A DNA stretch of 64,000 nt. Origin: Balneola sp. Lineage in GTDB: Bacteria > Bacteroidota > Rhodothermia > Balneolales > Balneolaceae. The DNA lies in the NCBI GenBank assembly GCA_003712055.1, contig RHLJ01000004.1, positions 124,001-188,000 of the forward strand, read 5' to 3'. A program made the position numbers and the translations under genes. Below, one piece after another: positions 35,894 through 44,514 of the stretch; within the stretch, counting starts at the first letter, position 1, and every line of letters starts with the position of its first letter. Under the pieces are notes generated by a model. That model was not told where the DNA came from. It was given only the letters and a program-made list of their open reading frames with translations, and did no database searches.

Positions 35894-36297
35894 CTACGAA
35901 AAAAAGAAGCATCTGTATTATCGACGACGATAAGGTGTACACCTTTGGCATAAAGAAGATTCTAAAAAACATGCTGCCAGAGGATAATGTTTCTACCTAT
36001 GAAAATGGGAAAGAAGCACTCCAAGGCCTTACAAAGCTAGCAGAAAATGGCGATCCCATGCCAGATTTCATTCTACTGGATATAGATATGCCGGAAATGA
36101 ATGGGTGGGAATTTTTAAAAAAGTTTGAACAAACAAGACAACAACTTGGAAAAGAAATCGAAATTTTTGTGATCAGTGCGAGAATAGATCATAGTGATCA
36201 CACCTTATACAAAGTGGAGTGGGACGACAAGGTATCCGATTTCATTTCCAAACCTGTAAACTCTAAACACCTAAAACAATTACTGGAAAAATCATGA
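35890..36297 (+). CDS. Single-domain response regulator
   Basis: A 135-residue receiver. D-D-D is near 12-14, the phosphoacceptor Asp lies in F-I-L-L-D-I-D-M-P-E-M-N-G-W, and the Lys is in F-I-S-K-P-V. The M-P-E-M-N-G-W type and the extended alpha-4 region are typical of Bacteroidota two-gene kinase/receiver pairs. It overlaps both the kinase and the DUF2911 gene by 4 nt, so the three are translationally coupled. Confidence 0.93.
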   Translation: MTTKKRSICIIDDDKVYTFGIKKILKNMLPEDNVSTYENGKEALQGLTKLAENGDPMPDFILLDIDMPEMNGWEFLKKFEQTRQQLGKEIEIFVISARIDHSDHTLYKVEWDDKVSDFISKPVNSKHLKQLLEKS

Positions 36298-37454
36298 AAG
36301 AACTAGCATTCTCTATTTTTTTAATTCTCCTTATTACTGCTTGCAGTAATGTAGAGCACCCTGTAGAGGGAGAATCGTTCGTAACTAAGCTCGGAAATGA
36401 TACCGTAGCCGTCGAAACTTTTACAAAAACAGAAAATGGCCTAATGGCGAGGGTAGCAGTAAGAGTGCCACAAACAATCCTCACCGAATATGAACTTGTT
36501 CAGGATGAATTTGGTGGAGTAAAAGAGTTCCTCGAAACGCGGTATCTGGGAGAGGATGGGTTTTCCGGGGAAGGAACCTTCAATCGGTCTATTGTAAGAG
36601 AGGGAGACTCTTTGGTAACCAATTATATCACTCGAGCGGGAAGTGAAAGAAGCTTTACCACGCTTTATGAAGAAGGAGCACTTCCTTTTATAGAAATGAC
36701 TCATTGGCCCTTTGATCTCGCTCTTCAGGAAGCTGAAAAGGCAGGAGGAGATACGCTAATGCAAAATATGATCTCAGGAAACAGCATTCGGGATTTTGTA
36801 ATTGCGAATCTGGGGGGTGATACACGAACAGTTCGGCATCCTTCACGCGGAGTAATGGATGTGGAAGTGAATGCTGGTGGGAAACTCCGGATTCTTGATG
36901 CTGCTCAAACCACCCGAAAACTTTATGTGGAAAGAGTTCCTGCAGTTGATATAGAAGAGGTAGCAGAGCGGTTCAAAGAATTAGACCGTCAAGGAAAATC
37001 ATTTGGTGCTCTTTCCGGTGCTGTGGAAGAGGAATTCAGTATTGGATCAACAAGCTTTAAGGTGGAGTATGGTTCTCCTTTGCGAAGAGGTCGGGATTTA
37101 TTTGGTGGGATTGTTCCATTTGGCGAACGTTGGAGAACCGGAGCAAACCGCGCAACTCACTTCTCCACATCTTCTGATTTAACCATCGGTTCATTAGATG
37201 TGCCGGCAGGTGATTATACCCTATTCACTATTCCGGAAGCAGATGGAGGAACGCTTATCATCAATAAGCAAACCGGCCAAAACGGGAGGAGCTATGATGA
37301 ATCTCGCGACCTGGGAAGAGTGGCAATGTCGGTATTATCAAAGGATGATAATACCGAAGCTTTCACTATTACTGTTGAAGGAAGCGGAAAAGATGGAAAG
37401 CTAAACCTTATCTGGGGTAATACCGTGTATTACATCGATTTTAACATCGATTGA
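36294..37454 (+). CDS. DUF2911 lipoprotein
   Basis: A 386-residue secreted protein with a lipoprotein signal peptide (L-L-I-T-A-C at about 13-18). Residues 20-235 match no family I can name. The C-terminal DUF2911 domain (about 250-386) has F-G-E-R-W-R-T-G-A-N-R-A-T, D-V-P-A-G-D-Y-T-L-F and W-G-N-T. Function is unknown. Coupling to a kinase/receiver pair by 4-nt overlap is notable and suggests that the three share one physiological role. Confidence 0.9.
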   Translation: MKELAFSIFLILLITACSNVEHPVEGESFVTKLGNDTVAVETFTKTENGLMARVAVRVPQTILTEYELVQDEFGGVKEFLETRYLGEDGFSGEGTFNRSIVREGDSLVTNYITRAGSERSFTTLYEEGALPFIEMTHWPFDLALQEAEKAGGDTLMQNMISGNSIRDFVIANLGGDTRTVRHPSRGVMDVEVNAGGKLRILDAAQTTRKLYVERVPAVDIEEVAERFKELDRQGKSFGALSGAVEEEFSIGSTSFKVEYGSPLRRGRDLFGGIVPFGERWRTGANRATHFSTSSDLTIGSLDVPAGDYTLFTIPEADGGTLIINKQTGQNGRSYDESRDLGRVAMSVLSKDDNTEAFTITVEGSGKDGKLNLIWGNTVYYIDFNID

Positions 37455-37461
37455 GAAATTT

Positions 37462-37513
37462 AAGAGCTGTCTTCTTTTTAGTTTTCAAACTACTGCAGGG
37501 CAGCTCTTTCGTT
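37462..37513 (+). terminator. Hairpin downstream of the kinase operon
   Basis: Arms AAGAGCTG (37462-37469) and CAGCTCTT (37501-37508) enclose a 31-nt loop, and TCGTTT follows. It is a weak terminator by its T content but correctly placed between two transcription units. Confidence 0.5.
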
Positions 37514-37539
37514 TAACCATATCTCTAATTCAGCAAAAG

Positions 37540-38718
37540 TTGACTATCTATAAAACAACACTAAGAGTACTTATTACTCTTTCGGTAACTGTATTATTAG
37601 CAGATTTTTCTTTTGCTCAGAACAATTATAAAGATGGGTATATAGTAACCATAACAGGAGATACCTTATCAGGGCAGGTCAGTTTTGATGAAAAAAGTTC
37701 TGGTAATGATAAAGTATTTATTAAAACTGCATCCTCGGTTGAAGAGTATAGCACGGGAAATGTGCAATATTTTAAACATGGTGAGGCCAGGTTTCTTCCG
37801 AGGGAAGTGGAGGTTGACCAAACACCCTTAAAAGTGACATCCTCAGGGTATTTCTCCCCGTTCACTGTACTAAAGAAAGTTTTCTTAAGAGAGGTAATTG
37901 CCAGTGAAATGCCATTGTACTATTACTATGATTTTCGACCCCATTATTTTATCAAAGGGAGGGAAGGTTTGATGGAATTGATATCAAATCAATACATCGT
38001 CATCCGAAACAACCGAAGGATACTAGTATCCAAAAATGAGTATCTATACCAGTTGCTGCTAGAAGATGAATACCCGGCCTGTTTAGATTTAAGGGTTAAC
38101 AGGGTTGCTTATAATGAGTCATCGCTAAAGAACTTTATGGCGAAATGTGCAGTCAATTACGGTTTTGGCACGCTATCTAATATACCAAATGCCTATGATA
38201 GAGAAGAGATTGTCCTAAAAAAACAATTCTATGCTGGGGTTGAGTACAACTCTTTTACTTATTTGGTCCCGGAATGGGATAGTGATATAGCACCTGATTT
38301 AGAGAAAAGTGGTAGTGCACCAGGTATCAGGATAGGAGGCGCACTAAAAATTGAACGAAACAAAGAACAGAAAAAGAGGGCATTTATATTAGGCCTGGAC
38401 TATTCCTATTATAAAGCTCAAAATGATGATGAATTTGAAAGTTTTGGATTCATAACATTTAGTCCAAGCTATGTAGCATTATTTTCTCCTGAAAAATTGA
38501 GTGGTTTTTTTGAGATTGGTTTGCCGTTGTCAGTCCGGGTAGGTAGTTCTGAAATCGAAAAATTTGATGAAGAAACAAAGTTTACGCCCGGTATTATCTT
38601 AGGGCTGGGAGTTCAATACGATCGATTCTTTATAAAGGGTAGATATGATCATATGGGAAAAGTTGGTAAAGCAATACAACAACGAATAGTCGGCATAATT
38701 GTAGGCATTGATCTTTAA
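37540..38718 (+). CDS. Secreted beta-strand-rich protein, paralogue A
   Basis: A 392-residue protein with a signal peptide (about 1-27, ending F-S-F-A-Q). The N-terminal domain (D-G-Y-I-V-T-I-T-G-D-T-L-S-G-Q-V) resembles a module seen in many Bacteroidota outer-membrane proteins. The C-terminal half alternates aromatic and polar residues like a small beta-barrel and ends R-I-V-G-I-I-V-G-I-D-L. TTG is the start because no ATG lies ahead of the signal peptide. Function is unknown. It is followed by a paralogue. Confidence 0.82.
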   Translation: MTIYKTTLRVLITLSVTVLLADFSFAQNNYKDGYIVTITGDTLSGQVSFDEKSSGNDKVFIKTASSVEEYSTGNVQYFKHGEARFLPREVEVDQTPLKVTSSGYFSPFTVLKKVFLREVIASEMPLYYYYDFRPHYFIKGREGLMELISNQYIVIRNNRRILVSKNEYLYQLLLEDEYPACLDLRVNRVAYNESSLKNFMAKCAVNYGFGTLSNIPNAYDREEIVLKKQFYAGVEYNSFTYLVPEWDSDIAPDLEKSGSAPGIRIGGALKIERNKEQKKRAFILGLDYSYYKAQNDDEFESFGFITFSPSYVALFSPEKLSGFFEIGLPLSVRVGSSEIEKFDEETKFTPGIILGLGVQYDRFFIKGRYDHMGKVGKAIQQRIVGIIVGIDL

Positions 38719-38737
38719 ATGTTATGGCATAATAGCG

Positions 38738-39898
38738 ATGAGGAGTAACTACAGGTTCACAACACTTTTAATACTTTGCTCAGTAATTTTGGTAACTAAT
38801 GAGGCAAACGCACAAACTAACTTTGTAGATGGTTTGATTGTTACCATAAGTGGGGATACGCTTAGAGGGTTGATTGATTTTCAGGATTGGACATCATCTC
38901 CCGAAGAACTGTATTTCAAGAGAAGAGAAGGAGCAGATCAGGAATTCTATACCCCTAAAGACCTGCTTTATTTTGAAGTATCTGGAGAGCGATACATCTC
39001 CAAACTTGTTGATGTTGATCAAACACCATTAAGAGTATCAGGCCTTGCAAGTCCTGCTCCATTCAGTATAACAGAACATGCATTTCTCAGGGTATTAATT
39101 GATGGCCCAATTCCGCTTTATTTTCTTAGGGATACCAGGCCTCATTTTTATATCTCTACTGATGAAGGGACAAAAGAGCTAATCTCCAATCAATATTATG
39201 TCGTGCGTGATAACCGGAGAATATTGGCTCGAAAGAACGAACGTTTATACCAGGTTCAGTTGAGACAAGCATACCCGGAATGCTCATTTCTTATCACAGA
39301 TGACCTAAGATATAGTGAGTCAGGGTTTAAGGAGTTTATTCTCGATTGCCAATCGGAAATGGGGCTTGGTTCGCCTACTTATATCAATATTAAGAAGCCT
39401 AATCAATTTAAGATTAATCCTTTTATAGGTTATGAGAGGAATGAACTCAATTATGTGCCAATTAGGCTCATGTTCGGAAGAGATTCAAAAACGATCGTTT
39501 TTGATGGGATTAGTTTTGGTGTGGTGGCAAAAATTATTAACTCAGGAAACCTGGAAAGAGGATCTGCAAACTTCTCCTTAGACTATGTTAGTTACTCTTC
39601 AAGCGAAGATAACATTGATACATTTGGCTTCTTGACGTTTAAAGCCTGGTATGGATATAAATTTGGTGCAACCGAAAATACGCCTTTTTTAGATGCCGGA
39701 GTAAGTATAACGGGCAGGCTGGGTAATACGGGAGATATAAAATTTGACGAGGATGTGAAGATTATACCGGGCGCACATTTTGCTTTGGGATATAAGTATG
39801 ATTTCCTCTATGCGAAAACCTATTTTAATTTTCGTTCTTCCAGGCAAAGAGAAGTAAAACAGAGAATTATAGGAGTAGTATTAGGAACTGAGCTTTAA
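38738..39898 (+). CDS. Secreted beta-strand-rich protein, paralogue B
   Basis: A 386-residue paralogue of the preceding gene, aligned over its full length (D-G-L-I-V-T-I-S-G-D-T-L-R-G, then V-D-Q-T-P-L-R-V, then Q-R-I-I-G-V-V-L-G-T-E-L). I place the start at ATG 38738 (M-R-S-N-Y-R-F), which gives a clean signal peptide ending A-N-A-Q. A TTG at 38708 would add ten residues and overlap the upstream gene. It is probably an outer-membrane-associated barrel. Function is unknown. Confidence 0.82.
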   Translation: MRSNYRFTTLLILCSVILVTNEANAQTNFVDGLIVTISGDTLRGLIDFQDWTSSPEELYFKRREGADQEFYTPKDLLYFEVSGERYISKLVDVDQTPLRVSGLASPAPFSITEHAFLRVLIDGPIPLYFLRDTRPHFYISTDEGTKELISNQYYVVRDNRRILARKNERLYQVQLRQAYPECSFLITDDLRYSESGFKEFILDCQSEMGLGSPTYINIKKPNQFKINPFIGYERNELNYVPIRLMFGRDSKTIVFDGISFGVVAKIINSGNLERGSANFSLDYVSYSSSEDNIDTFGFLTFKAWYGYKFGATENTPFLDAGVSITGRLGNTGDIKFDEDVKIIPGAHFALGYKYDFLYAKTYFNFRSSRQREVKQRIIGVVLGTEL

Positions 39899-39900
39899 CA

Positions 39901-40767
39901 TTGACTCTCGATCTCTTCTTACCCATATCACAAACTCAAAAAGAGCGAGTTAACTCGGCGCTAAGAGAACGGCCACCGCATGAGCCCGGGGTATATACGA
40001 TGTACAATAAAGCGGGTGAGGTTTTATATGTTGGTAAGGCAAAAGATTTGCATAACCGCCTAACTTCTTATAGATATTCAAAGTCGAAAAAGACGCAACG
40101 AATGATCGCCCAGTTACAACGTATCAGGTTTGAGATATGTAAATCGGAAACGGACGCTATTTTATTGGAGAATCTGCTTATTCGTTCTCTTCGCCCGCCC
40201 TTCAACGTTGCCAACAAAAAGCCGGAAACCTATTACTATATCTCAACTACCCGGCGTGGAAATAAACGGGAGTTTAGATTATCCATGCGCCAGCTCAAAG
40301 AATACCCAAAATGTTATGGGTGTTTCAAAGGGCATTTGAGAGTAAGAAGGGGCTTGGGGGGATTACTTAAATTACTGTTCGTTCTAGATACTGAAATCAA
40401 GCATGCTCATTTTTTACCCAGTCAGTTATTGAAGCGCATTACCCCAATGCGTTTTAATGTGCGTTTAAGTGATCAGGTGGGAGTTCAGGTGGATCAGTTG
40501 CTCCAGGGCAGGTCTTCCACACTCATCGACGATTTCGAAGAAATGATAGAGCTATCATCATTCAGAGATAAATTCACCTATAGCTACTTTAGAAATGAAC
40601 TTGAATTGCTGAGGATGTTCTTTGTCCTGGGGCCCGAACGAAATCAGCTTATCAAAAAAGAGCTCCAATTGGATTCAGAACTTATTTCCCAGGACGAACT
40701 GGATGACCTTCAAGTGTTACTTGCTGAACGAAGGAATGAGGGAAATATACCCTTAGCTAATGGTTAG
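39901..40767 (+). CDS. GIY-YIG nuclease-domain protein (UvrC N-terminal/Cho-like)
   Basis: A 288-residue protein. The GIY-YIG domain covers about 28-105: G-V-Y-T-M-Y, V-L-Y-V-G-K-A-K-D-L-H-N-R-L, and the catalytic Glu in A-I-L-L-E-N-L-L-I, as in UvrC and Cho. The remaining 180 residues lack the UvrC C-terminal nuclease and HhH domains. A Cho-like incision or mobile-element repair role is possible but unproven. The start is TTG, 2 nt after the upstream stop. Confidence 0.87.
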   Translation: MTLDLFLPISQTQKERVNSALRERPPHEPGVYTMYNKAGEVLYVGKAKDLHNRLTSYRYSKSKKTQRMIAQLQRIRFEICKSETDAILLENLLIRSLRPPFNVANKKPETYYYISTTRRGNKREFRLSMRQLKEYPKCYGCFKGHLRVRRGLGGLLKLLFVLDTEIKHAHFLPSQLLKRITPMRFNVRLSDQVGVQVDQLLQGRSSTLIDDFEEMIELSSFRDKFTYSYFRNELELLRMFFVLGPERNQLIKKELQLDSELISQDELDDLQVLLAERRNEGNIPLANG

Positions 40768-40783
40768 CTATGAATTATTACAC

Positions 40784-40821
40784 AATGGTTATTTGTTATT
40801 GATGATTTACCAATAACCATT
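40784..40821. repeat. Inverted repeat of the AATGGTTATT family
   Basis: AATGGTTATT and AATAACCATT are exact inverted copies around an 18-nt spacer. It is a smaller relative of the 22-bp inverted repeat at 14888-14943. Confidence 0.75.
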
Positions 40822-40905
40822 AACGACAAACAAAAACATACACCAAAACAAAATTGGATTGCAAGGATTTACCCGTATTTTTGGCGCTCACTACGGAAGT
40901 ATTTC

Positions 40906-42072
40906 ATGCCCCAACCTGGTACAACCTCGATTGATATAGAGAGGGAAAAAAAGCTAAAAAAAGAACTCAATGCTGTTTGCGCAGCCCTGTCCATTTTGGG
41001 TTTAGCTTTTTCAAGTTGGGCATCCAGGGTTCCCGATGTAAGAGACCTGGCTATACTCACGGCGGCTACATTAGGCTATGCCCTTCTGTTTAGAGGAGCA
41101 GGGACCATAGTAATGATGCCGATTGTAGCATCAGGAATAAACCGCTTTGGAGCTACTAAAGTTGTACTCTGGTCTGGGTTAATGGTCGCCTTTACACTCG
41201 TACCAATAGCTATGATGAATAACTGGATTGCTCTAGGTCTTTTACTAATGCTGATCGGCGCGGTATCCAGTGCGTTCAATATTTCAGTAAATGCACTGGG
41301 CGCTAAAGTGGAGATGGAATCGGGCACCTCTCATATGGGAAAAATCCACTCATGGTTCGGATTTGGGAATTTGGGAGGGGCACTGATTGGTACCTTAATG
41401 GCTCGTCTGGATGTATCGGTAGTCACCCATTTCATGGGGGTTTCAATACTTATGTTAGTAATCCTGGGTATGATCTACAGACATTTACCGGAGGACGCAC
41501 CTCATCCTGATGCAGAAAAGCCAAAATATTCGTTGCCCAGAGGAGGGCTAATTGCCCTGGGTATTATTTGTTTTTTGGGAGCATGTATTGAAGGCTCTAT
41601 TAATAATTGGGTGGGACTATTTTTTACCGATCACTTAAATGTATCACATGAGTTCGCACCCATTGGTTATACCTCATTTGCAGGCGCGTTGCTACTTATG
41701 AGAATTCTTGGTGATCGGCTAAAGAATAGATTCGGCCCCAAAAGGCTACTGGTAGTAGGCTCACTATCCGGTGCGGTAGGGATCGTTATTGCACTATATG
41801 CACCCAATATGGCAGTAGGGGCTATTGGTGTTTTCCTCGCTGGTGCCGGCGCTTCCTTAAACTTCCCCATGGTATTCAGTGCAGCAGGCCGGGAAGGGGC
41901 TATTGCCTTAACCTCGGTGGCTACCCTGGGATACGTTGGAGGTATGGTCTCACAGCCTCTGGTGGGCTTGATTGTAGAGCAATTCGAACTATTCGGCGGC
42001 TTCCTGTTTATTGCAATCTGTATGGTAATGACCGCTTATGTGGCCTTCAGGTCCAACCTGTTGAAAGGGTGA
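40906..42072 (+). CDS. MFS transporter (YbjJ-like)
   Basis: A 388-residue polytopic protein with about 12 hydrophobic segments. The N-terminal S-S-W-A-S-R-V-P-D-V-R-D is typical of the YbjJ-type branch. The substrate cannot be told from the sequence. It is transcribed alone, flanked by inverted repeats on both sides. Confidence 0.88.
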   Translation: MPQPGTTSIDIEREKKLKKELNAVCAALSILGLAFSSWASRVPDVRDLAILTAATLGYALLFRGAGTIVMMPIVASGINRFGATKVVLWSGLMVAFTLVPIAMMNNWIALGLLLMLIGAVSSAFNISVNALGAKVEMESGTSHMGKIHSWFGFGNLGGALIGTLMARLDVSVVTHFMGVSILMLVILGMIYRHLPEDAPHPDAEKPKYSLPRGGLIALGIICFLGACIEGSINNWVGLFFTDHLNVSHEFAPIGYTSFAGALLLMRILGDRLKNRFGPKRLLVVGSLSGAVGIVIALYAPNMAVGAIGVFLAGAGASLNFPMVFSAAGREGAIALTSVATLGYVGGMVSQPLVGLIVEQFELFGGFLFIAICMVMTAYVAFRSNLLKG

Positions 42073-42119
42073 GGAAGTAAGAATATTGATTGAAGAATAA
42101 AGAAGTAAGAGCATCTTTC

Positions 42120-42147
42120 AATGTTCAATGTTCAATGTTCAATGTTC
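42120..42147. repeat. Tandem AATGTTC repeat, four copies
   Basis: Four perfect head-to-tail copies of the 7-mer AATGTTC lie in the gap between the MFS and amylase genes. This is a simple-sequence expansion. Confidence 0.85.
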
Positions 42148-42165
42148 TTATTTTCTCTTTAACAA

Positions 42166-42243
42166 GTCATCCTGAGCATTCCTGCGAAGGATCATACTGG
42201 ATATTAAGCCGGTTAGATTCTTCGGCGGTAGCCTCAGAATGAC
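42166..42243. repeat. Dispersed intergenic inverted repeat (GTCATCCTGA family)
   Basis: Ends GTCATCCTGAGC and CCTCAGAATGAC are inverted copies. The GCGAAGGATC and GATTCTTCGGC pair extends the stem. It lies between convergent genes and could act as a bidirectional terminator. Confidence 0.85.
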
Positions 42244-42262
42244 ATATCAAAAAAGAAGGAAA

Positions 42263-44113
42263 TCACTCCAACTCCCACACCCAGGTTACTTTTCCATCCA
42301 CCTTGAAATCTTTGGAAAGATCGATACTGGAATCAGTAAAGATATTGGTTCCGGTTTTGAACTTATCCAGCACCTCATCCAGTACAGAACGAGGGATAGT
42401 AACCTCATCTTCATTGGAGTTCATAACTACCAAAATGGTTTGGTTCTCATGAATACGGAAATAGACATACACCCCGTTTTCAGGAACAAAATGCAGAAGG
42501 CGGCCATATTTGGCTGCATCTGAAGTTTGCCGCCAATTGCCCAGGCGGCTTACAAAATCAATAATCTCATTTTCCTTGTCTGTTCTACCTTCTTCAGTGA
42601 ATACACTTCGGGAATCTCCTTCCCAACCTCCGGGCATATTTGGCCTGCGGTACTCGTCATCACCGCCACGGAACTCGTGCTCCATCATTAATTCTGTACC
42701 ATAATACACTTGAGGAATACCGCGGGTAGTAAGTAAGAAGGTATAAGCCATTTTAAAATGTGCCTCATTCTTCCGAACACGTTCATAAATCCGATCCATA
42801 TCATGATTATCCAGGAAGATTACATTCTTCATAGGATCGGTATAGAGGAAATCATTAGTAAGAATATTCCAGATCCGAGCCACCCCATTATCCCAGCCAA
42901 AACCCTCATTTAAAGCGGCATCAACTGCTTGAGCCAATGGAAAATCGGTCACACTTGGCAGGTAGGAATTATAGCCGTCATCAGTTCCTTCCTTGTCATA
43001 TTGCCAGAATGCTTCCGGGCCCGGGAAATTAAGCCATGCTTCCCCAACGATATTGAAATTCGGATAGGCAGTTAGCACTTCTTTCGACCAGCGAGCCATA
43101 TAATCTTTATCAGGGAATACATAGGTATCCATTCGAATACCATCAATTCCTGAGTACTCGATCCACCAAATAGTATTCTGAATCAGATAATCAGCTAGGA
43201 GCTCATTGTTTTGGTTTAGATCCGGCATTTCCCGGACAAACCAACCATTAAGTAGACGATTTGAGTCGTACTCTGAAGCATAAGGATCTGAAGCTACAGG
43301 TCCTCTGTAATTGGTTTGACCATATTTTTCCCAGCTATGTACCCAATCCTTAGTTGGAAGGTCCTCCATCCACCAGTGCTTATCACCAATATGATTATGG
43401 ATCATATCCATGATCACTTTCATATCGTTCTTATGAACTTCGTCGATTAAGGCTTTGTACTCTTCATTACTCCCGAATCGTCGATCAACACGGTATAAAT
43501 CAGTAGCCGCATAGCCATGATATCCCCCATACTCTACACTCATATCATTTTCAAAAATGGGAGTAAACCAAATAGCGGTCATACCAAGGTCCTTTATATA
43601 ATCAAGGTGCTCTACCACACCTGCAATATCACCACCTTGTCTTCTTTCCGGATCTGAACGATCTGCAGACTCGATCATGCCTTCAATAGAATCATTATCA
43701 GGATTACCATTCGCAAATCGGTCGGGCATCATAAGGTAGATTAAATCCCCGGAGTCAAAACCTTGATTTCTACCTTCTAGAGGCTCCCTGGTTTTCAGCT
43801 CGTAATTGATCGTGGTAGTTTCATTCCCTTTTTTAAGGGCGATCTCCATTTCTCCTGGTTTGGCTTCTGGAGATACTTCTAGGTACAGGAACAAATAGTT
43901 CGGGGAGTCAACGGCCAGTTGTTTTTGGATGATTACACCGGGGTAATCGAGGCTTGCTCGATAGTGCCCAAGTTCTTCTCCATAAAGCTGAATTTGCAGC
44001 TCCTGCACGGGCATATTAGTCCACCAAAATGGAGGCTCAACAATATCTACCTGTGCGAAAGAAAGTGTATAAGTCGTAAAAGCAAATAGACTGACAATGA
44101 ATAGTTTTTTCAT
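42263..44113 (-). CDS. Secreted GH13 alpha-amylase (cyclomaltodextrinase/neopullulanase-like)
   Basis: A 616-residue enzyme counted from M-K-K-L-F-I, which gives a clean signal peptide ending S-F-A-Q; the reading frame extends seven codons further upstream. An N-terminal beta-sandwich domain of the cyclomaltodextrinase type (about 20-115) precedes the catalytic barrel. GH13 regions are present: D-M-I-H-N-H (I), G-I-R-M-D-T-Y-V (II, nucleophile Asp), G-E-A-W (III, acid/base Glu) and F-L-D-N-H-D (IV). It probably cleaves malto-oligosaccharides in the periplasm. It is transcribed alone. Confidence 0.93.
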   Translation of the reverse strand: MKKLFIVSLFAFTTYTLSFAQVDIVEPPFWWTNMPVQELQIQLYGEELGHYRASLDYPGVIIQKQLAVDSPNYLFLYLEVSPEAKPGEMEIALKKGNETTTINYELKTREPLEGRNQGFDSGDLIYLMMPDRFANGNPDNDSIEGMIESADRSDPERRQGGDIAGVVEHLDYIKDLGMTAIWFTPIFENDMSVEYGGYHGYAATDLYRVDRRFGSNEEYKALIDEVHKNDMKVIMDMIHNHIGDKHWWMEDLPTKDWVHSWEKYGQTNYRGPVASDPYASEYDSNRLLNGWFVREMPDLNQNNELLADYLIQNTIWWIEYSGIDGIRMDTYVFPDKDYMARWSKEVLTAYPNFNIVGEAWLNFPGPEAFWQYDKEGTDDGYNSYLPSVTDFPLAQAVDAALNEGFGWDNGVARIWNILTNDFLYTDPMKNVIFLDNHDMDRIYERVRKNEAHFKMAYTFLLTTRGIPQVYYGTELMMEHEFRGGDDEYRRPNMPGGWEGDSRSVFTEEGRTDKENEIIDFVSRLGNWRQTSDAAKYGRLLHFVPENGVYVYFRIHENQTILVVMNSNEDEVTIPRSVLDEVLDKFKTGTNIFTDSSIDLSKDFKVDGKVTWVWELE

Positions 44114-44241
44114 AATAAAGGCTGATTCTAACATTTAGGAAAAGATAATACATAAGTGAAAGGACAGATTCCTATGTAAGTACTTTCATAAAAGTCAGTA
44201 GTAAAAAACTAAGCTATTACCTGAAATGAGACTATTTTGCT

Positions 44242-44403
44242 TTATTTGGAACCAATAAGAAGCAGTACAAAAGCGCCAACCAATATCCAGAAAGTATAAC
44301 CGGCAATAGCAGGTATTAAAACGAACTCAAGTTGGATTAGTACTAATAAAAGAACGATAACTATAGCAGTTACCTTAAGGGCCATTTTTGTTTTAGAACT
44401 CAT
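44242..44403 (-). CDS. Small two-helix membrane protein
   Basis: A 53-residue open frame in the gap before the amylase gene. It reads M-S-S-K-T-K-M-A-L-K, then two hydrophobic stretches (about 11-30 and 35-50), then G-S-K. Charge distribution fits a hairpin with both ends in the cytoplasm. No family is recognised. The clean hydrophobic pattern and K-rich start support coding, while length alone does not. The rest of 44114-44514 shows nothing else. Confidence 0.55.
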   Translation of the reverse strand: MSSKTKMALKVTAIVIVLLLVLIQLEFVLIPAIAGYTFWILVGAFVLLLIGSK

Positions 44404-44514
44404 GGGACTAAGAATTAAGCTTTAAACGATCTAATGAACCCCGACCTAGACACAGTTAACCTAAGTTAAAAGAGCCAATAAGTAAACAGTATGGTATAAG
44501 CTTAGTATTAAGTT

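Noticed and set aside
42120-42147. Possible CRISPR or iteron array
   Set aside because: It is only a 7-mer repeated four times without spacers and has no cas or rep gene nearby.
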